Of a DNA stretch of 64,000 nt, positions 7,555-17,683 are shown one piece after another. A program made the position numbers and the translations under genes. Position 1 is the first letter of the stretch. The number at the start of each line of letters is the position of its first letter. Source of the DNA: Gillisia lutea. Its GTDB lineage: Bacteria > Bacteroidota > Bacteroidia > Flavobacteriales > Flavobacteriaceae. The stretch lies in contig NZ_JAKGTH010000007.1 in the NCBI RefSeq assembly GCF_021568705.1, forward strand, positions 434,001-498,000. The letters are read 5' to 3'. The notes beneath the pieces were generated by a model. The model did no database searches, was not told where the DNA came from, and saw only the letters and a program-made list of their open reading frames with translations.

Positions 7555-9507
7555 ATGAAATATTTAATTGTTATATGCTTGTTTTTCCAAGTGCTTTCAA
7601 CAGCGGCATTTGGTCAGGCCTTTAAATACCACACAGTAGCTCCGGGAGAGAATGTTTTTAGGATCGCACAAAAATACAGTATTAGCCAGGAGGCTATCTT
7701 CAAATACAATCCAGACGCAAAGAATGGGATAGAAGTGGGGGCAAAGTTGGTAATTCCAGTAGAGGAGAAAATGGCAGATACCAATGCGCCGGTAAGTTTC
7801 CAGTCTCACAAAGTTGACAGAAAAGAAACGCTTTATAGTCTTTCTAAAGAGTATAATGTAGATATAGAGGAAATAAAGAAGTATAACAAACAACTTTATT
7901 CAAAGGAACTTCAAAAGGGTGAAATAATACAAATCCCTGTATTTGCTAATGTTGATGTGAGGGTAGAGCAACCAAAAGCTCCGGTTTCAAGTCCTAGCAG
8001 AACAGTTGTTCAAGATAAAAAGACAAGAGAGCATATAATTCTTCCGAAGGAAACCAAATATGGTATTGCCAGAAAGTATGGTATGACCGTGAAAGAACTG
8101 GAAGATTTAAATCCTACAGTAAATGTATTACAACCTGGTATCATGTTAAGAGTAGGGACAGATGTTTTGGATGAACCGGTAATAATTACTACTGATGCTT
8201 TTAGGTTTTATGAAGTACAACCACAAGAAACGCTATTTAGTTTAACCAGGAGATTTCAGGTAGAAAAAGATTCACTTATGGCTTTGAATCCTGCTCTTAA
8301 AGATGGACTTAAGTCTGGAATGATATTGAAAGTTCCTACCAAAGATGCCAGAGGAAGAGAACTTAACGATATAGCAGAAGAACCTATAGAAAGAGAAGAA
8401 GTTGACGTAATCAACGCCACTCTAGAAAATAGACTTACCAATTTCAATACTAAGAATATTGTATTGATGTTGCCTTATAATTTGAATAGCCTTAGAAAAG
8501 ATTCAATTTCAAATTCTAAGGAAGTACTAGAAAAGGATCGCGTAATGAGAATCTCTTTAGATTTCTATAGCGGGGCAATGATGGCTGTTGAAAAAGCTAA
8601 GAAATTGGGAATATCAACAAATTTGAGAATTTTTGATACACAGCAGCAAGCATCGAAAGTTGCGGGGACCATCAATTCTAATAATTTTAATGATGTTGAT
8701 GCGGTAATTGGACCTTTATTACAGGCGACTTCAGAAGAAGCTGCGGCAAGACTTTCAAATTTAAATGTCCCCGTAATCTCTCCTATGTCAAACAGAGAAT
8801 TGAGATCTTTGCCTAACTTATATCAGGCCAGACCAAGTGATGATATGTTAAGAGACGCAATGATAACCTATCTTCAGGAACATTCTACAGGAAAAAATGT
8901 AATAATTATTGCTGATGCCTCTTCCGGTAAAATTAAAAGCATGCTGATGGATGCTTTACCACAGGCGAAAATTGTAAGTCCCGGAGCGCATAGTATTAAT
9001 GAGGGAACTTTAGGAAATTCCCTGGTTAAAGGGAAAGAGAACTGGGTAATTTTAGAATCGGGAAGTGTGGCCTTACTAAGTAGTGTTACCTCGGCGCTAA
9101 ATAGAATGGCTCGGGCTAACCAAATTACTTTGTTTACTACCGATAAGAATAATTCATTCGAGAGTGATGTGCTTTCAAACGAACATTTAGGCCGACTTAA
9201 ATTTCATTTTCCTTCAGAATATAAGGAATTCGATGAGAGCGGAAGAGATAATTTTATAGATGCATATAAAGAAAAGTATGGCTACATTCCTAACAAATAC
9301 ACCGTTAGAGGATACGATCTAACTTTAGATGTGTTGTTGCGATTGGGAGCAGCGGGAAGCTTGGAAAAATCGGTTGAGGCCAATTTCCTTACTGAATATG
9401 TTGAAAATAAGTTTCTATATAAAATGAAACCAAATGGCGGATTTTATAATGATGCTGTTTACATAATGCAATACAATAACGATCTAACGTTAAGTGTTGC
9501 TAAATAA
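7555..9507 (+). CDS. LysM-repeat protein fused to a periplasmic-binding-like domain
   Basis: A 650-residue exported protein. A signal peptide covers about residues 1-21 (YLIVICLFFQVLSTAAFGQA). Four LysM peptidoglycan-binding repeats follow at roughly 23-68, 81-127, 158-203 and 218-262, each with the pattern GENVFRIAQKY...LNP...G..L.VP. From about 300 to the end the sequence resembles type 1 periplasmic ligand-binding proteins (AVIGPLLQATSEEAAARLSNLNVPVISPMS and similar), as in LpoA or amino-acid ABC-transporter receptors. There is no transporter nearby, so a cell-wall-bound sensor or peptidoglycan-synthesis regulator is plausible inference. I took ATG 7555 instead of an in-frame TTG at 7546. 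OsmC follows six bases later. Confidence 0.88.
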   Translation: MKYLIVICLFFQVLSTAAFGQAFKYHTVAPGENVFRIAQKYSISQEAIFKYNPDAKNGIEVGAKLVIPVEEKMADTNAPVSFQSHKVDRKETLYSLSKEYNVDIEEIKKYNKQLYSKELQKGEIIQIPVFANVDVRVEQPKAPVSSPSRTVVQDKKTREHIILPKETKYGIARKYGMTVKELEDLNPTVNVLQPGIMLRVGTDVLDEPVIITTDAFRFYEVQPQETLFSLTRRFQVEKDSLMALNPALKDGLKSGMILKVPTKDARGRELNDIAEEPIEREEVDVINATLENRLTNFNTKNIVLMLPYNLNSLRKDSISNSKEVLEKDRVMRISLDFYSGAMMAVEKAKKLGISTNLRIFDTQQQASKVAGTINSNNFNDVDAVIGPLLQATSEEAAARLSNLNVPVISPMSNRELRSLPNLYQARPSDDMLRDAMITYLQEHSTGKNVIIIADASSGKIKSMLMDALPQAKIVSPGAHSINEGTLGNSLVKGKENWVILESGSVALLSSVTSALNRMARANQITLFTTDKNNSFESDVLSNEHLGRLKFHFPSEYKEFDESGRDNFIDAYKEKYGYIPNKYTVRGYDLTLDVLLRLGAAGSLEKSVEANFLTEYVENKFLYKMKPNGGFYNDAVYIMQYNNDLTLSVAK

Positions 9508-9513
9508 ATATCT

Positions 9514-9915
9514 ATGACATCAAAAGTTACCTATAAAGGAGATTTGCGCACAGAATGCGAACATCTACAAAGTAAGACCATAATTATTACAGATGCTCCC
9601 TTAGATAATCAGGGAAAAGGAGAAGCTTTTTCTCCTACAGATACTGTTGCTACCGCAATGGCAAGCTGTATGCTTACAATAATGGGAATTAAAGCCCGAG
9701 ACATGCAAGTAGATATAACTGGAGTGTATGCTGAAGTAACCAAGCACATGAAGGCTGACCCGAGAAGGATTTCTCAAATTGATGTAGATATGTATATGAG
9801 CTCCACTCTTAATGAAAAGGAGCGTACAATTTTAGAAAATGCGGGCAGAACATGTCCTGTTATTCAAAGTATACATCCCGATATTATAAAGAACATCCGT
9901 TTTATTTATAAGTAG
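9514..9915 (+). CDS. OsmC family peroxidase-like protein
   Basis: A 133-residue cytoplasmic protein of the OsmC/Ohr superfamily, which reduce organic hydroperoxides through a cysteine pair. The two expected cysteines are present: Cys52 in ATAMASCMLT and Cys114 in AGRTCPV. The swapped-dimer alpha/beta layout (GKGEAFSPTDTVATAMASC, then DMQVDITGVYAEVTKHM) matches the OsmC rather than the Ohr subgroup. It is packed six bases after the LysM gene and four before the DUF922 gene, indicating one transcript. Confidence 0.87.
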   Translation: MTSKVTYKGDLRTECEHLQSKTIIITDAPLDNQGKGEAFSPTDTVATAMASCMLTIMGIKARDMQVDITGVYAEVTKHMKADPRRISQIDVDMYMSSTLNEKERTILENAGRTCPVIQSIHPDIIKNIRFIYK

Positions 9916-9919
9916 AAAG

Positions 9920-10474
9920 ATGAAGAGTTTTTTCCTGTTGATTCTTATGTTGGGGAATTTAAGCATGTATGCGCAAATGGACCTAAACAAGATAGTTTGG
10001 GAAAAAGATGGCAAACTAACTTGGGAAGATTTTCAAGGAACGCCGCAAAAAGATTCAAAATTTCATGCTACCACAAATTCAGGAATAACCTATTCTTGGA
10101 AAATTTCGGCTCGTAATAATAAGATTGATCTACAATATGAAGTAATTAATTACTTTGTGGTGGATAATTCATGGGTTGTCAAAGGATCGGAATCGGAATA
10201 CCTGTTAAAGCATGAACAGGCGCATTTTGACATTTCTGAGATTCATGCTCGTAATCTTCGTAAAAAACTGAAAGAAATTTCCTTAACGGGAATAGCTCCA
10301 AAAGAAGTCAGTAAACTGCTTAAGGATCTATATCAAGTTGTGGATCAGGAGCGTACAGAAATGCAGTTGAAATTTGATGAAGATACCAATCACAGTGTCA
10401 ACACAGGAGTTGAAGCACGCTGGGAAAAATATATTGAATTTGAACTTAAGAAATTGGAAGCCTACAAATCTTAA
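9920..10474 (+). CDS. DUF922 protein, putative secreted zinc protease
   Basis: A 184-residue exported protein with a signal peptide at about residues 1-19 (SFFLLILMLGNLSMYAQ). It carries HEQAH at 98-102 inside HEQAHFDISEIHAR, the HExxH-type metal motif of the DUF922 family, and the family tryptophans upstream (WEDFQG, YSWKI). Proteolytic activity is predicted for this family but to my knowledge is not demonstrated. It is the last gene of the guaA-side plus-strand run. Its TAA shares the tetramer TTAA at 10471-10474 with the stop codon of the opposing gene. Confidence 0.75.
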   Translation: MKSFFLLILMLGNLSMYAQMDLNKIVWEKDGKLTWEDFQGTPQKDSKFHATTNSGITYSWKISARNNKIDLQYEVINYFVVDNSWVVKGSESEYLLKHEQAHFDISEIHARNLRKKLKEISLTGIAPKEVSKLLKDLYQVVDQERTEMQLKFDEDTNHSVNTGVEARWEKYIEFELKKLEAYKS

Positions 10475-11412
10475 AAAGAGGCTACCTCTACTTTTGCTGC
10501 TTCAAATTCTTTCAGCATATCTCTTACAATTTGAGCGGCAGGTTTAATATCATGAATCAATCCTGCAATCTGTCCAATTTCCAACTCACCTTCTACCAGA
10601 TCACCTTCAAACATTCCTTTTTTGGCTCTGGCACGCCCTAATAGCGCGATAAGTTCTTCTTTAGAAGGATTGGTAGTATATAATTTTTGAATGTCCTCAA
10701 AGAACTTGTTTTTTAATAATCTTACAGGGGCGAGTTCTTTTAAAGTAAGTTGCGTATCACCCTCTTTTGCCTCTACAACCATATTCTTGAAATTTATATG
10801 AGAAGAAGCTTCTTCACAGGCAACAAATCTGGAACCCACCTGTACAGCATCTGCACCAAGAACCATAGCAGCAAGCATTCCTCTACCTGTTGCTATTCCC
10901 CCGGCAGCTATAAGCGGAATTTGCAATTGTTCTTTAACCATTGGGATAAGGGTGAAAGTTGTAGTTTCGTCTCTTCCGTTATGTCCTCCGGCTTCAAAAC
11001 CCTCAGCAACAACAGCATCAACCCCTGCTTCCTGAGATTTCAAAGCAAATTTTACACTACTCACCACATGCACCACGGTTATTCCATGGTCCTGTAAATG
11101 CTTTGTCCAAATTTTTGGATTTCCTGCAGAGGTAAAAACAATCTTTACGCCTTCTTCAATAATGATCTGCATGATCTCTTCCAGGTTTGGATATAACATT
11201 GGTACGTTCACTCCAAATGGCTTAGAGGTCGCTTTCTGGCATTTTTGAATATTCTCTCTCAGGATCTCCGGATACATAGAACCGGCACCAATAATTCCCA
11301 AACCACCTTCGTTACTAACGGCACTTGCCAGACGCCAGCCACTTGCCCAGATCATTCCAGCCTGTATAATAGGGTGTTTAATATTAAAGAGCTTGGTAAT
11401 TCTATTGGTCAT
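10471..11412 (-). CDS. Nitronate monooxygenase / FabK-like FMN oxidoreductase
   Basis: A 313-residue TIM-barrel flavoprotein of the 2-nitropropane dioxygenase family, which includes nitronate monooxygenases and the enoyl-ACP reductase FabK. Family motifs are HPIIQAGMIWASG near residue 13, GGLGIIGAG at 36-44, AEGFEAGGHNGR near 138 and AAGGIATGRGMLAAMVLGADAVQVGSRF near 170-197. Sequence alone does not separate nitronate oxidation from enoyl reduction. It starts 13 bases after mnmA on the same strand, so the two are probably cotranscribed. Its stop overlaps the convergent DUF922 gene. Confidence 0.8.
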   Translation of the reverse strand: MTNRITKLFNIKHPIIQAGMIWASGWRLASAVSNEGGLGIIGAGSMYPEILRENIQKCQKATSKPFGVNVPMLYPNLEEIMQIIIEEGVKIVFTSAGNPKIWTKHLQDHGITVVHVVSSVKFALKSQEAGVDAVVAEGFEAGGHNGRDETTTFTLIPMVKEQLQIPLIAAGGIATGRGMLAAMVLGADAVQVGSRFVACEEASSHINFKNMVVEAKEGDTQLTLKELAPVRLLKNKFFEDIQKLYTTNPSKEELIALLGRARAKKGMFEGDLVEGELEIGQIAGLIHDIKPAAQIVRDMLKEFEAAKVEVASF

Positions 11413-11425
11413 ATTTTAATTTTTT

Positions 11426-12613
11426 CTATGAAATAACTCCTGAGCCTAATAATTCGTCTTCCTGGTACCAGGCTACGAACTGTCCTTCTGCAATAGCGGA
11501 TTGCGGATTTTCAAACTCAACGTACATTCCATGTTCAGTTTGATATAAGGTGGCAGGTTCTAAAGCTTGACGGTAACGTATTCTCGCCATTACCTTCATT
11601 TCTTCTCCCGATTGAAGTGCAAGATCGGTGCGTACCCAATGAATTTCATCTTGCGCCACTATAAGTGCTCTGCGGTAAAGTCCTGGGTGAGCCTTTCCTT
11701 GTCCGGTATATATTATATTGTCGTTAACATCGGTTTCTATTACAAATAAAGGTTCCGGAGTTCCGCCTACACCTAAGCCTTTACGTTGCCCTTTCGTAAA
11801 ATAATGCGCACCTTGATGTTGTCCCACAACTTTTCCATCATTTAATTCATAGGTGAATTTCTTAGAGAGATGCGTAAGTTCTTCTAATTTAGAATTGAAG
11901 GAGGGAGTTTCATTAAGATAAAAACCTTTATCAGCTTCAATTTCTACAATTACTCCTTCTTTCGGCTTTAATTTTTGTTGAAGAAAATCTGGTAATCTAA
12001 CTTTTCCTATAAAACAGAGTCCTTGAGAATCTTTTTTATTGGCGGTAATTAAATTTTGCTCGGCAGCAATTGCACGAACTTCCGATTTTTGTAATTCACC
12101 AATAGGGAAAAGAGTTTTAGATAGTTGTTCCTGGGTTAACTGACATAGAAAATAAGACTGATCTTTATTGTCATCTTTTCCTGCTAGTAACTGATAGATG
12201 GTTTTCCCGCCTTTTTCAAGTTCTCCTTTACGGCAATAGTGTCCTGTAGCAACATAGTCGGCTTCTAAAGAAAGAGCGATCTTCATAAAAACATCAAACT
12301 TTATTTCCCGGTTGCAAAGTACATCAGGATTTGGGGTTCTGCCTTTTTCATACTCGCGGAACATATAATCTACAATACGCTCTTTGTATTGTTCGCTAAG
12401 GTCTACTGTTTGAAATGGAATGCCCAATTTCTCGGCAACCATCATGGCGTCGTTGCTGTCGTCCAGCCAAGGACATTCGTCGGAGATAGTAACAGTATCA
12501 TCATGCCAGTTCTTCATGAACAAGCCTATTACTTCATATCCCTGTTGTTGTAATAAATATGCGGTTACGCTAGAATCTACACCTCCCGATAAACCAACTA
12601 CTACTTTTTTCAT
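11426..12613 (-). CDS. mnmA: tRNA-specific 2-thiouridylase MnmA
   Basis: A 395-residue enzyme that activates and thiolates U34 in the wobble position of tRNA-Lys, -Glu and -Gln. The PP-loop SGGVDSS is at residues 9-15. Catalytic Cys100 lies in [12 protein letters not shown] and the persulfide-accepting cysteine in SQGLCFIG near residue 200. The C-terminal barrel contains [11 protein letters not shown] and the closing QFVAWY segment. MnmA is essential or near-essential in most bacteria. A -7 box lies 68 bases upstream at 12681-12688. Confidence 0.95.
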   Translation of the reverse strand: MKKVVVGLSGGVDSSVTAYLLQQQGYEVIGLFMKNWHDDTVTISDECPWLDDSNDAMMVAEKLGIPFQTVDLSEQYKERIVDYMFREYEKGRTPNPDVLCNREIKFDVFMKIALSLEADYVATGHYCRKGELEKGGKTIYQLLAGKDDNKDQSYFLCQLTQEQLSKTLFPIGELQKSEVRAIAAEQNLITANKKDSQGLCFIGKVRLPDFLQQKLKPKEGVIVEIEADKGFYLNETPSFNSKLEELTHLSKKFTYELNDGKVVGQHQGAHYFTKGQRKGLGVGGTPEPLFVIETDVNDNIIYTGQGKAHPGLYRRALIVAQDEIHWVRTDLALQSGEEMKVMARIRYRQALEPATLYQTEHGMYVEFENPQSAIAEGQFVAWYQEDELLGSGVIS

Positions 12614-12630
12614 AATTCTTCCTTCCGTCT

Positions 12631-12647
12631 AAATAGCATAGCTATTT
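12631..12647. promoter_or_regulatory. Inverted repeat in the mnmA leader
   Basis: AAATAGC and GCTATTT form a perfect seven-base inverted repeat around ATA, 18 bases upstream of the mnmA start and inside its likely 5' leader. It is too AT-rich and lacks a T tract, so it is not a terminator; any role is unknown. Confidence 0.35.
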
Positions 12648-12680
12648 CATTATATTTTGAAATGGTCGCTAAGCCGGGTG

Positions 12681-12688
12681 CAAAATTA
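12681..12688 (-). promoter_or_regulatory. -7 promoter element for mnmA
   Basis: Minus strand TAATTTTG matches TAnnTTTG and would give a leader of about 60 bases. No TTG at the right upstream distance is seen. Confidence 0.5.
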
Positions 12689-12689
12689 C

Positions 12690-12720
12690 GAAATAAAATA
12701 GGGTGGTAAAAACCACCCTA
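12690..12720 (-). terminator. Terminator of the lipoprotein gene
   Basis: TAGGGTGGT (12699-12707) and ACCACCCTA (12712-12720) make a nine-base-pair stem with an AAAA loop. On the minus strand it is followed by TTTTATTT, and it lies 26 bases after the lipoprotein stop codon. Confidence 0.8.
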
Positions 12721-12746
12721 TATATACTTTAAGCTCTAATTGAAAA

Positions 12747-13157
12747 TTATCTCTTTTCAAATACCACTGTACTTCCTGGTAATGCTACAGGAGAGAATGT
12801 GAAAGAACCATCTCCATTAAATTCTACTTTTCCTGTTTGAGCTCCAATTCCTTCAAACGGAATAACAAATTTGTAGGTTGAATCTCCTTCGTTACTCCAA
12901 ACACTAGAATCGGAATCTTCTAATTCGCAAGATCCATCAGACTCTGCGTAGAATTCAGAATTGGCAGATTTGTCAGCCATAAAGTTGATGAAAGACTCTT
13001 TATTACACTCGCTTAGAGTGAATGCTCCATTGGCGTTCAATTCAGAAACATACCATACTCCCAAGATTGGGTCATTCTCTTCAGAAACATTATCATCATC
13101 ATTGCTACATGCTGCTAATACAGCGATACTAAAAAATAATACTAAATACTTTTTCAT
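12747..13157 (-). CDS. Small lipoprotein with a lipocalin-like domain
   Basis: A 136-residue lipoprotein. The signal LVLFFSIAVLAAC gives lipobox cysteine Cys17, followed by an acidic SNDDDN stretch that in Bacteroidetes often precedes surface or outer-membrane lipoproteins. The mature part (PILGVWYVSEL near residue 30, paired cysteines near 54 and 76, VEFNGDGSFTFSP near 111) resembles the small lipocalin-like proteins common in Flavobacteriia. No function is assigned. It is flanked by its own terminator and by a TATATTTA box upstream, so it is probably monocistronic. Confidence 0.75.
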   Translation of the reverse strand: MKKYLVLFFSIAVLAACSNDDDNVSEENDPILGVWYVSELNANGAFTLSECNKESFINFMADKSANSEFYAESDGSCELEDSDSSVWSNEGDSTYKFVIPFEGIGAQTGKVEFNGDGSFTFSPVALPGSTVVFEKR

Positions 13158-13307
13158 GGTTAATTATTAAGATTTGGTTTGTAAATATAAGGAAACCTAA
13201 ATGTTTTGAACTGCAGTTTTGGAAAGCTTTAACCAATATCAATTCAAAACTTTCGGATCCCCAAAATTTAGAACTCCTTTAAATATAAAATATTGTTTAG
13301 GTAAATT

Positions 13308-13338
13308 AAAAAGCCCGATCTAATAGAACGGGCTTTTT
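13308..13338 (-). terminator. Terminator of the pyrG-yidC transcript
   Basis: AAAAAGCCCG (13308-13317) and CGGGCTTTTT (13329-13338) pair in a ten-base stem around an 11-base loop. The stem's own T run ends the hairpin on the minus strand, 19 bases after the yidC stop codon. Confidence 0.88.
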
Positions 13339-13356
13339 AAAAAATTAATTGGGAAC

Positions 13357-15213
13357 CTATTTTTTAGCGTTTTTCTGCTGTTCAGCTTGTTCCATCATTT
13401 CCTGCATTTTCTTGGCGAACTTACCTTGTTTACGAGGCTTTTTCTTGTTCTCCTGAATTTTTGCATGAATTTTATCTTCATCAACTATTACATATTTAAT
13501 TACGAGCATGATACCAATAGTAATCAGGTTCGAGATAAAATAGTATAGAGATAATCCACTCGCGTAGTTGTTGAAGAAGAACAACATCATTAATGGAGAC
13601 AGATACATAATAAATTTCATGTTAGGCATTCCCGGCTGCTGATTTTGCTGCATGGTTTGCCCTGTTGTCATCATCATATAAACAAAGATAGCAATAGAGG
13701 CTAGGATAGGGAATAAACTTACGTGGTCACCATAGAAAGGAATTTTAAATGGTAATTCAGCAATAGTATCATAACTGGATAAATCATCTGCCCACAAAAA
13801 TCCTTTTTGGCGTAACTGGAATGCACTTGGGAAAAATTGGAAAAGGGCATAGAACACAGGAATTTGCATTAGCGCTGGTAAACATCCACTTAACGGCCTG
13901 GCACCTGCTTTACTTTGCAACTTCATAGTTTCCTGCTGCTTTTTCATTGGGTTATCCTTGTACTTCTCGTTGATCTCGTTCATTTCAGGACGAAGAATCT
14001 TCATTTTTGCCTGCGCTAAATAAGATTTATAAGTAACGGGAGATAGAACAATTCTAACAATAATTGTCATTACGATAATAGCAATACCATAACTAGGTAG
14101 GAAACTAGCAAGAAAAGCGAAGAAAGGAATAAAGATGAATTTATTGATCCATCCAAAAATTCCCCATCCTAACGGTACTACTTCATCTAGGTTACGGTCG
14201 TAATCATTTAATATTTTATAATCTGTTGGTCCGTAGTACCAGTTCATATTATAATTCAATTCCCCACCTTTCAATTCTAAAGGCATCGAAGCAGCAAAAT
14301 CTTTGGTGTAAAGTGTATCTACATCCTCGTCTTGCACCAAATTCTTAGAAATGAATTTTGCGGAGGTAAAAGGAGTGTCAGTAAGTAAAATAGAGCTAAA
14401 GAAGTGCTGTTTAAAAGCAATCCAGGTCACATCTTCAGCTTCATCATCTTTTAAATCACCTTGACCTAGGTAATCGTCTTCGCCACCGTCATATTCCCAT
14501 GAAAGTTCTGTATATCGGTTTTCATAAGAAATACTTTTTGAATGGCGGTAACCTTTCAATTTCCAGTCAAGATTTACCGGCTCCGAGCTACTAATCACTC
14601 GGTTTAAACCTTGGGAACGAATACTGAAATCAAGCATATATTCGCCTGGTTTCAATACATATCTATATTCCAGAAATTCAGTTTCCGACACCTTTAATTT
14701 CATAGAAAGTACTTGATTTTCCCCACTCCTTGTTACGTTAGGTTGAAAGTACATGTTCTCGGTATTTAAAACTCGCCCATCATTTGTGGTGAATCTTAAA
14801 TTGAAGGAAGCGTTTCCGTCTTTTATGATATAAACGGGAATTGAATCGAAAGTCTTAAACTGAGTAAGTCTAGCCTCTGAGATATATCCCCCCTTATTTT
14901 CTAATTTAAGCTCAAGAACATCGTTAGAAATGGTAGTAGTTTTCCCTGAAGCAGCATCTAAAGTGGCTGAATATCCAAAAGCACCTAGGTTTTTTTTGGC
15001 TTCGGCAATAGCTGTAGAATCGGTAAGTGCATTTTGTGAAGGGGCTTCCTGAGTATTAGTATCAACAGGCGTTGATTCTACTTGTTCTATATTGTCTTTT
15101 GGTTCCTCTTTATTATTGTCGTCAAAAGAGTTGTTGTACAACATCCATAATAGGATTCCACCAATTAGAAAAAATCCGATAAGGGATTGGACGTCAAATT
15201 TTTTTTCTTCCAT
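13357..15213 (-). CDS. yidC: Membrane protein insertase YidC
   Basis: Inserts and folds inner-membrane proteins, alone or with SecYEG. It has 618 residues, the long Gram-negative form: an N-terminal membrane anchor at about 12-27, a large periplasmic beta-domain at roughly 60-340, then the conserved five-helix core from about 350 to 560. The core contains SPVTYKSYLAQAKM, the hydrophilic-groove arginine region, and PALMQIPVFYALFQFFPSAFQLRQKGFLWADDLS. The C-terminus is a lysine-rich tail that in other YidC proteins helps bind ribosomes. It lies 63 bases downstream of pyrG, with one terminator after both. Confidence 0.96.
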   Translation of the reverse strand: MEEKKFDVQSLIGFFLIGGILLWMLYNNSFDDNNKEEPKDNIEQVESTPVDTNTQEAPSQNALTDSTAIAEAKKNLGAFGYSATLDAASGKTTTISNDVLELKLENKGGYISEARLTQFKTFDSIPVYIIKDGNASFNLRFTTNDGRVLNTENMYFQPNVTRSGENQVLSMKLKVSETEFLEYRYVLKPGEYMLDFSIRSQGLNRVISSSEPVNLDWKLKGYRHSKSISYENRYTELSWEYDGGEDDYLGQGDLKDDEAEDVTWIAFKQHFFSSILLTDTPFTSAKFISKNLVQDEDVDTLYTKDFAASMPLELKGGELNYNMNWYYGPTDYKILNDYDRNLDEVVPLGWGIFGWINKFIFIPFFAFLASFLPSYGIAIIVMTIIVRIVLSPVTYKSYLAQAKMKILRPEMNEINEKYKDNPMKKQQETMKLQSKAGARPLSGCLPALMQIPVFYALFQFFPSAFQLRQKGFLWADDLSSYDTIAELPFKIPFYGDHVSLFPILASIAIFVYMMMTTGQTMQQNQQPGMPNMKFIMYLSPLMMLFFFNNYASGLSLYYFISNLITIGIMLVIKYVIVDEDKIHAKIQENKKKPRKQGKFAKKMQEMMEQAEQQKNAKK

Positions 15214-15276
15214 ATTTTGATATAAATGAACTACGTGTCGTAGAGATATTGTTTAATTAGGCAAAAAAACGACCAT

Positions 15277-16944
<1,668 letters not shown>

Positions 16945-17044
16945 TTATTCAGGGCGCTAAATTACAAAGAAGAATATAAAAACACCTTCAATTTTAAACC
17001 TAATATTTTGAACTAGAAAAGATTGAAATTAAAAACGGAAATGC

Positions 17045-17281
17045 TTAGTACTTAGGGTATTTCATGCGAATACTACGAAGAATATGTTCCATGCCATTCA
17101 CCTTTAATTCGGTCACTTGTGCCAGCTGTTCACCTAATTTTCCTTCAGGAAAACCTTTTTGGCGGTACCATATCAAATAATATTCAGGTATTTCAGAAAG
17201 GTATCTGTCCTTATATTTTCCAAAGTACATTTTGGCGTGAGCAAGTGCTATTAAAGCTTTTGGATCTGGTAGTAATTCCAT
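17045..17281 (-). CDS. DUF3820 family small protein
   Basis: A 78-residue protein matching the DUF3820 family almost end to end: LPDPKALIALAHAKMYFGKYK, then LSEIPEYYLIWYRQKGFPEG, KLGEQLAQVTELKVNGMEHIL. The conserved GKYK and PxxYLxWxxxxGFPxGKLG motifs suggest a compact nucleic-acid- or nucleotide-binding fold, but no function is established that I know of. It lies 42 bases downstream of the lone receiver gene on the same strand and may be read through from it. Confidence 0.8.
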   Translation of the reverse strand: MELLPDPKALIALAHAKMYFGKYKDRYLSEIPEYYLIWYRQKGFPEGKLGEQLAQVTELKVNGMEHILRSIRMKYPKY

Positions 17282-17323
17282 TGGAGGGAAGGCAGGTTAT
17301 ATGCTGGAAATTATGGGTTAGGC

Positions 17324-17683
17324 TTAAAAAAAGCTATTTAGAGCATTTAATTTATCTATAGAAAGAGGCTTTATAACATATTCTACCACGCAAGGATAAT
17401 CTCTCGCCTTTTCAAGGTCCAGATCGCTTGTACTGGAAGTTAGAATAACAATTTTATGATTAAGATTAAGTTTTTTCACTTCATCTAAGAATTCCCATCC
17501 TGTCATCTCTGGCATATTAAGGTCTAAAAATATAAAAGATTCTTTACTATTTTTTACGTTTTCCAAAGCTTCTAAAGGGTTGGTAAAATCTATAATAGGA
17601 ATTTCTATACCCTTTAAACTCAGCAATTTCTTGGTGATGAAATTGGTGATGGGTTGATCGTCTATTAGTAAAATTGAATTCAT
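17324..17683 (-). CDS. Stand-alone response-regulator receiver protein
   Basis: A 119-residue CheY-like receiver with no output domain. Acidic pocket residues Asp8-Asp9, phospho-acceptor Asp54 (FLDLNMP), switch Thr82 (ILTSST) and Lys105 (VIKPLS) are all present, so it should be phosphorylatable. It overlaps the kinase-like gene upstream by one base (TAATG), implying translational coupling and partnership. With no DNA-binding domain, it would act by protein contact or pass phosphate on. Confidence 0.9.
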   Translation of the reverse strand: MNSILLIDDQPITNFITKKLLSLKGIEIPIIDFTNPLEALENVKNSKESFIFLDLNMPEMTGWEFLDEVKKLNLNHKIVILTSSTSDLDLEKARDYPCVVEYVIKPLSIDKLNALNSFF

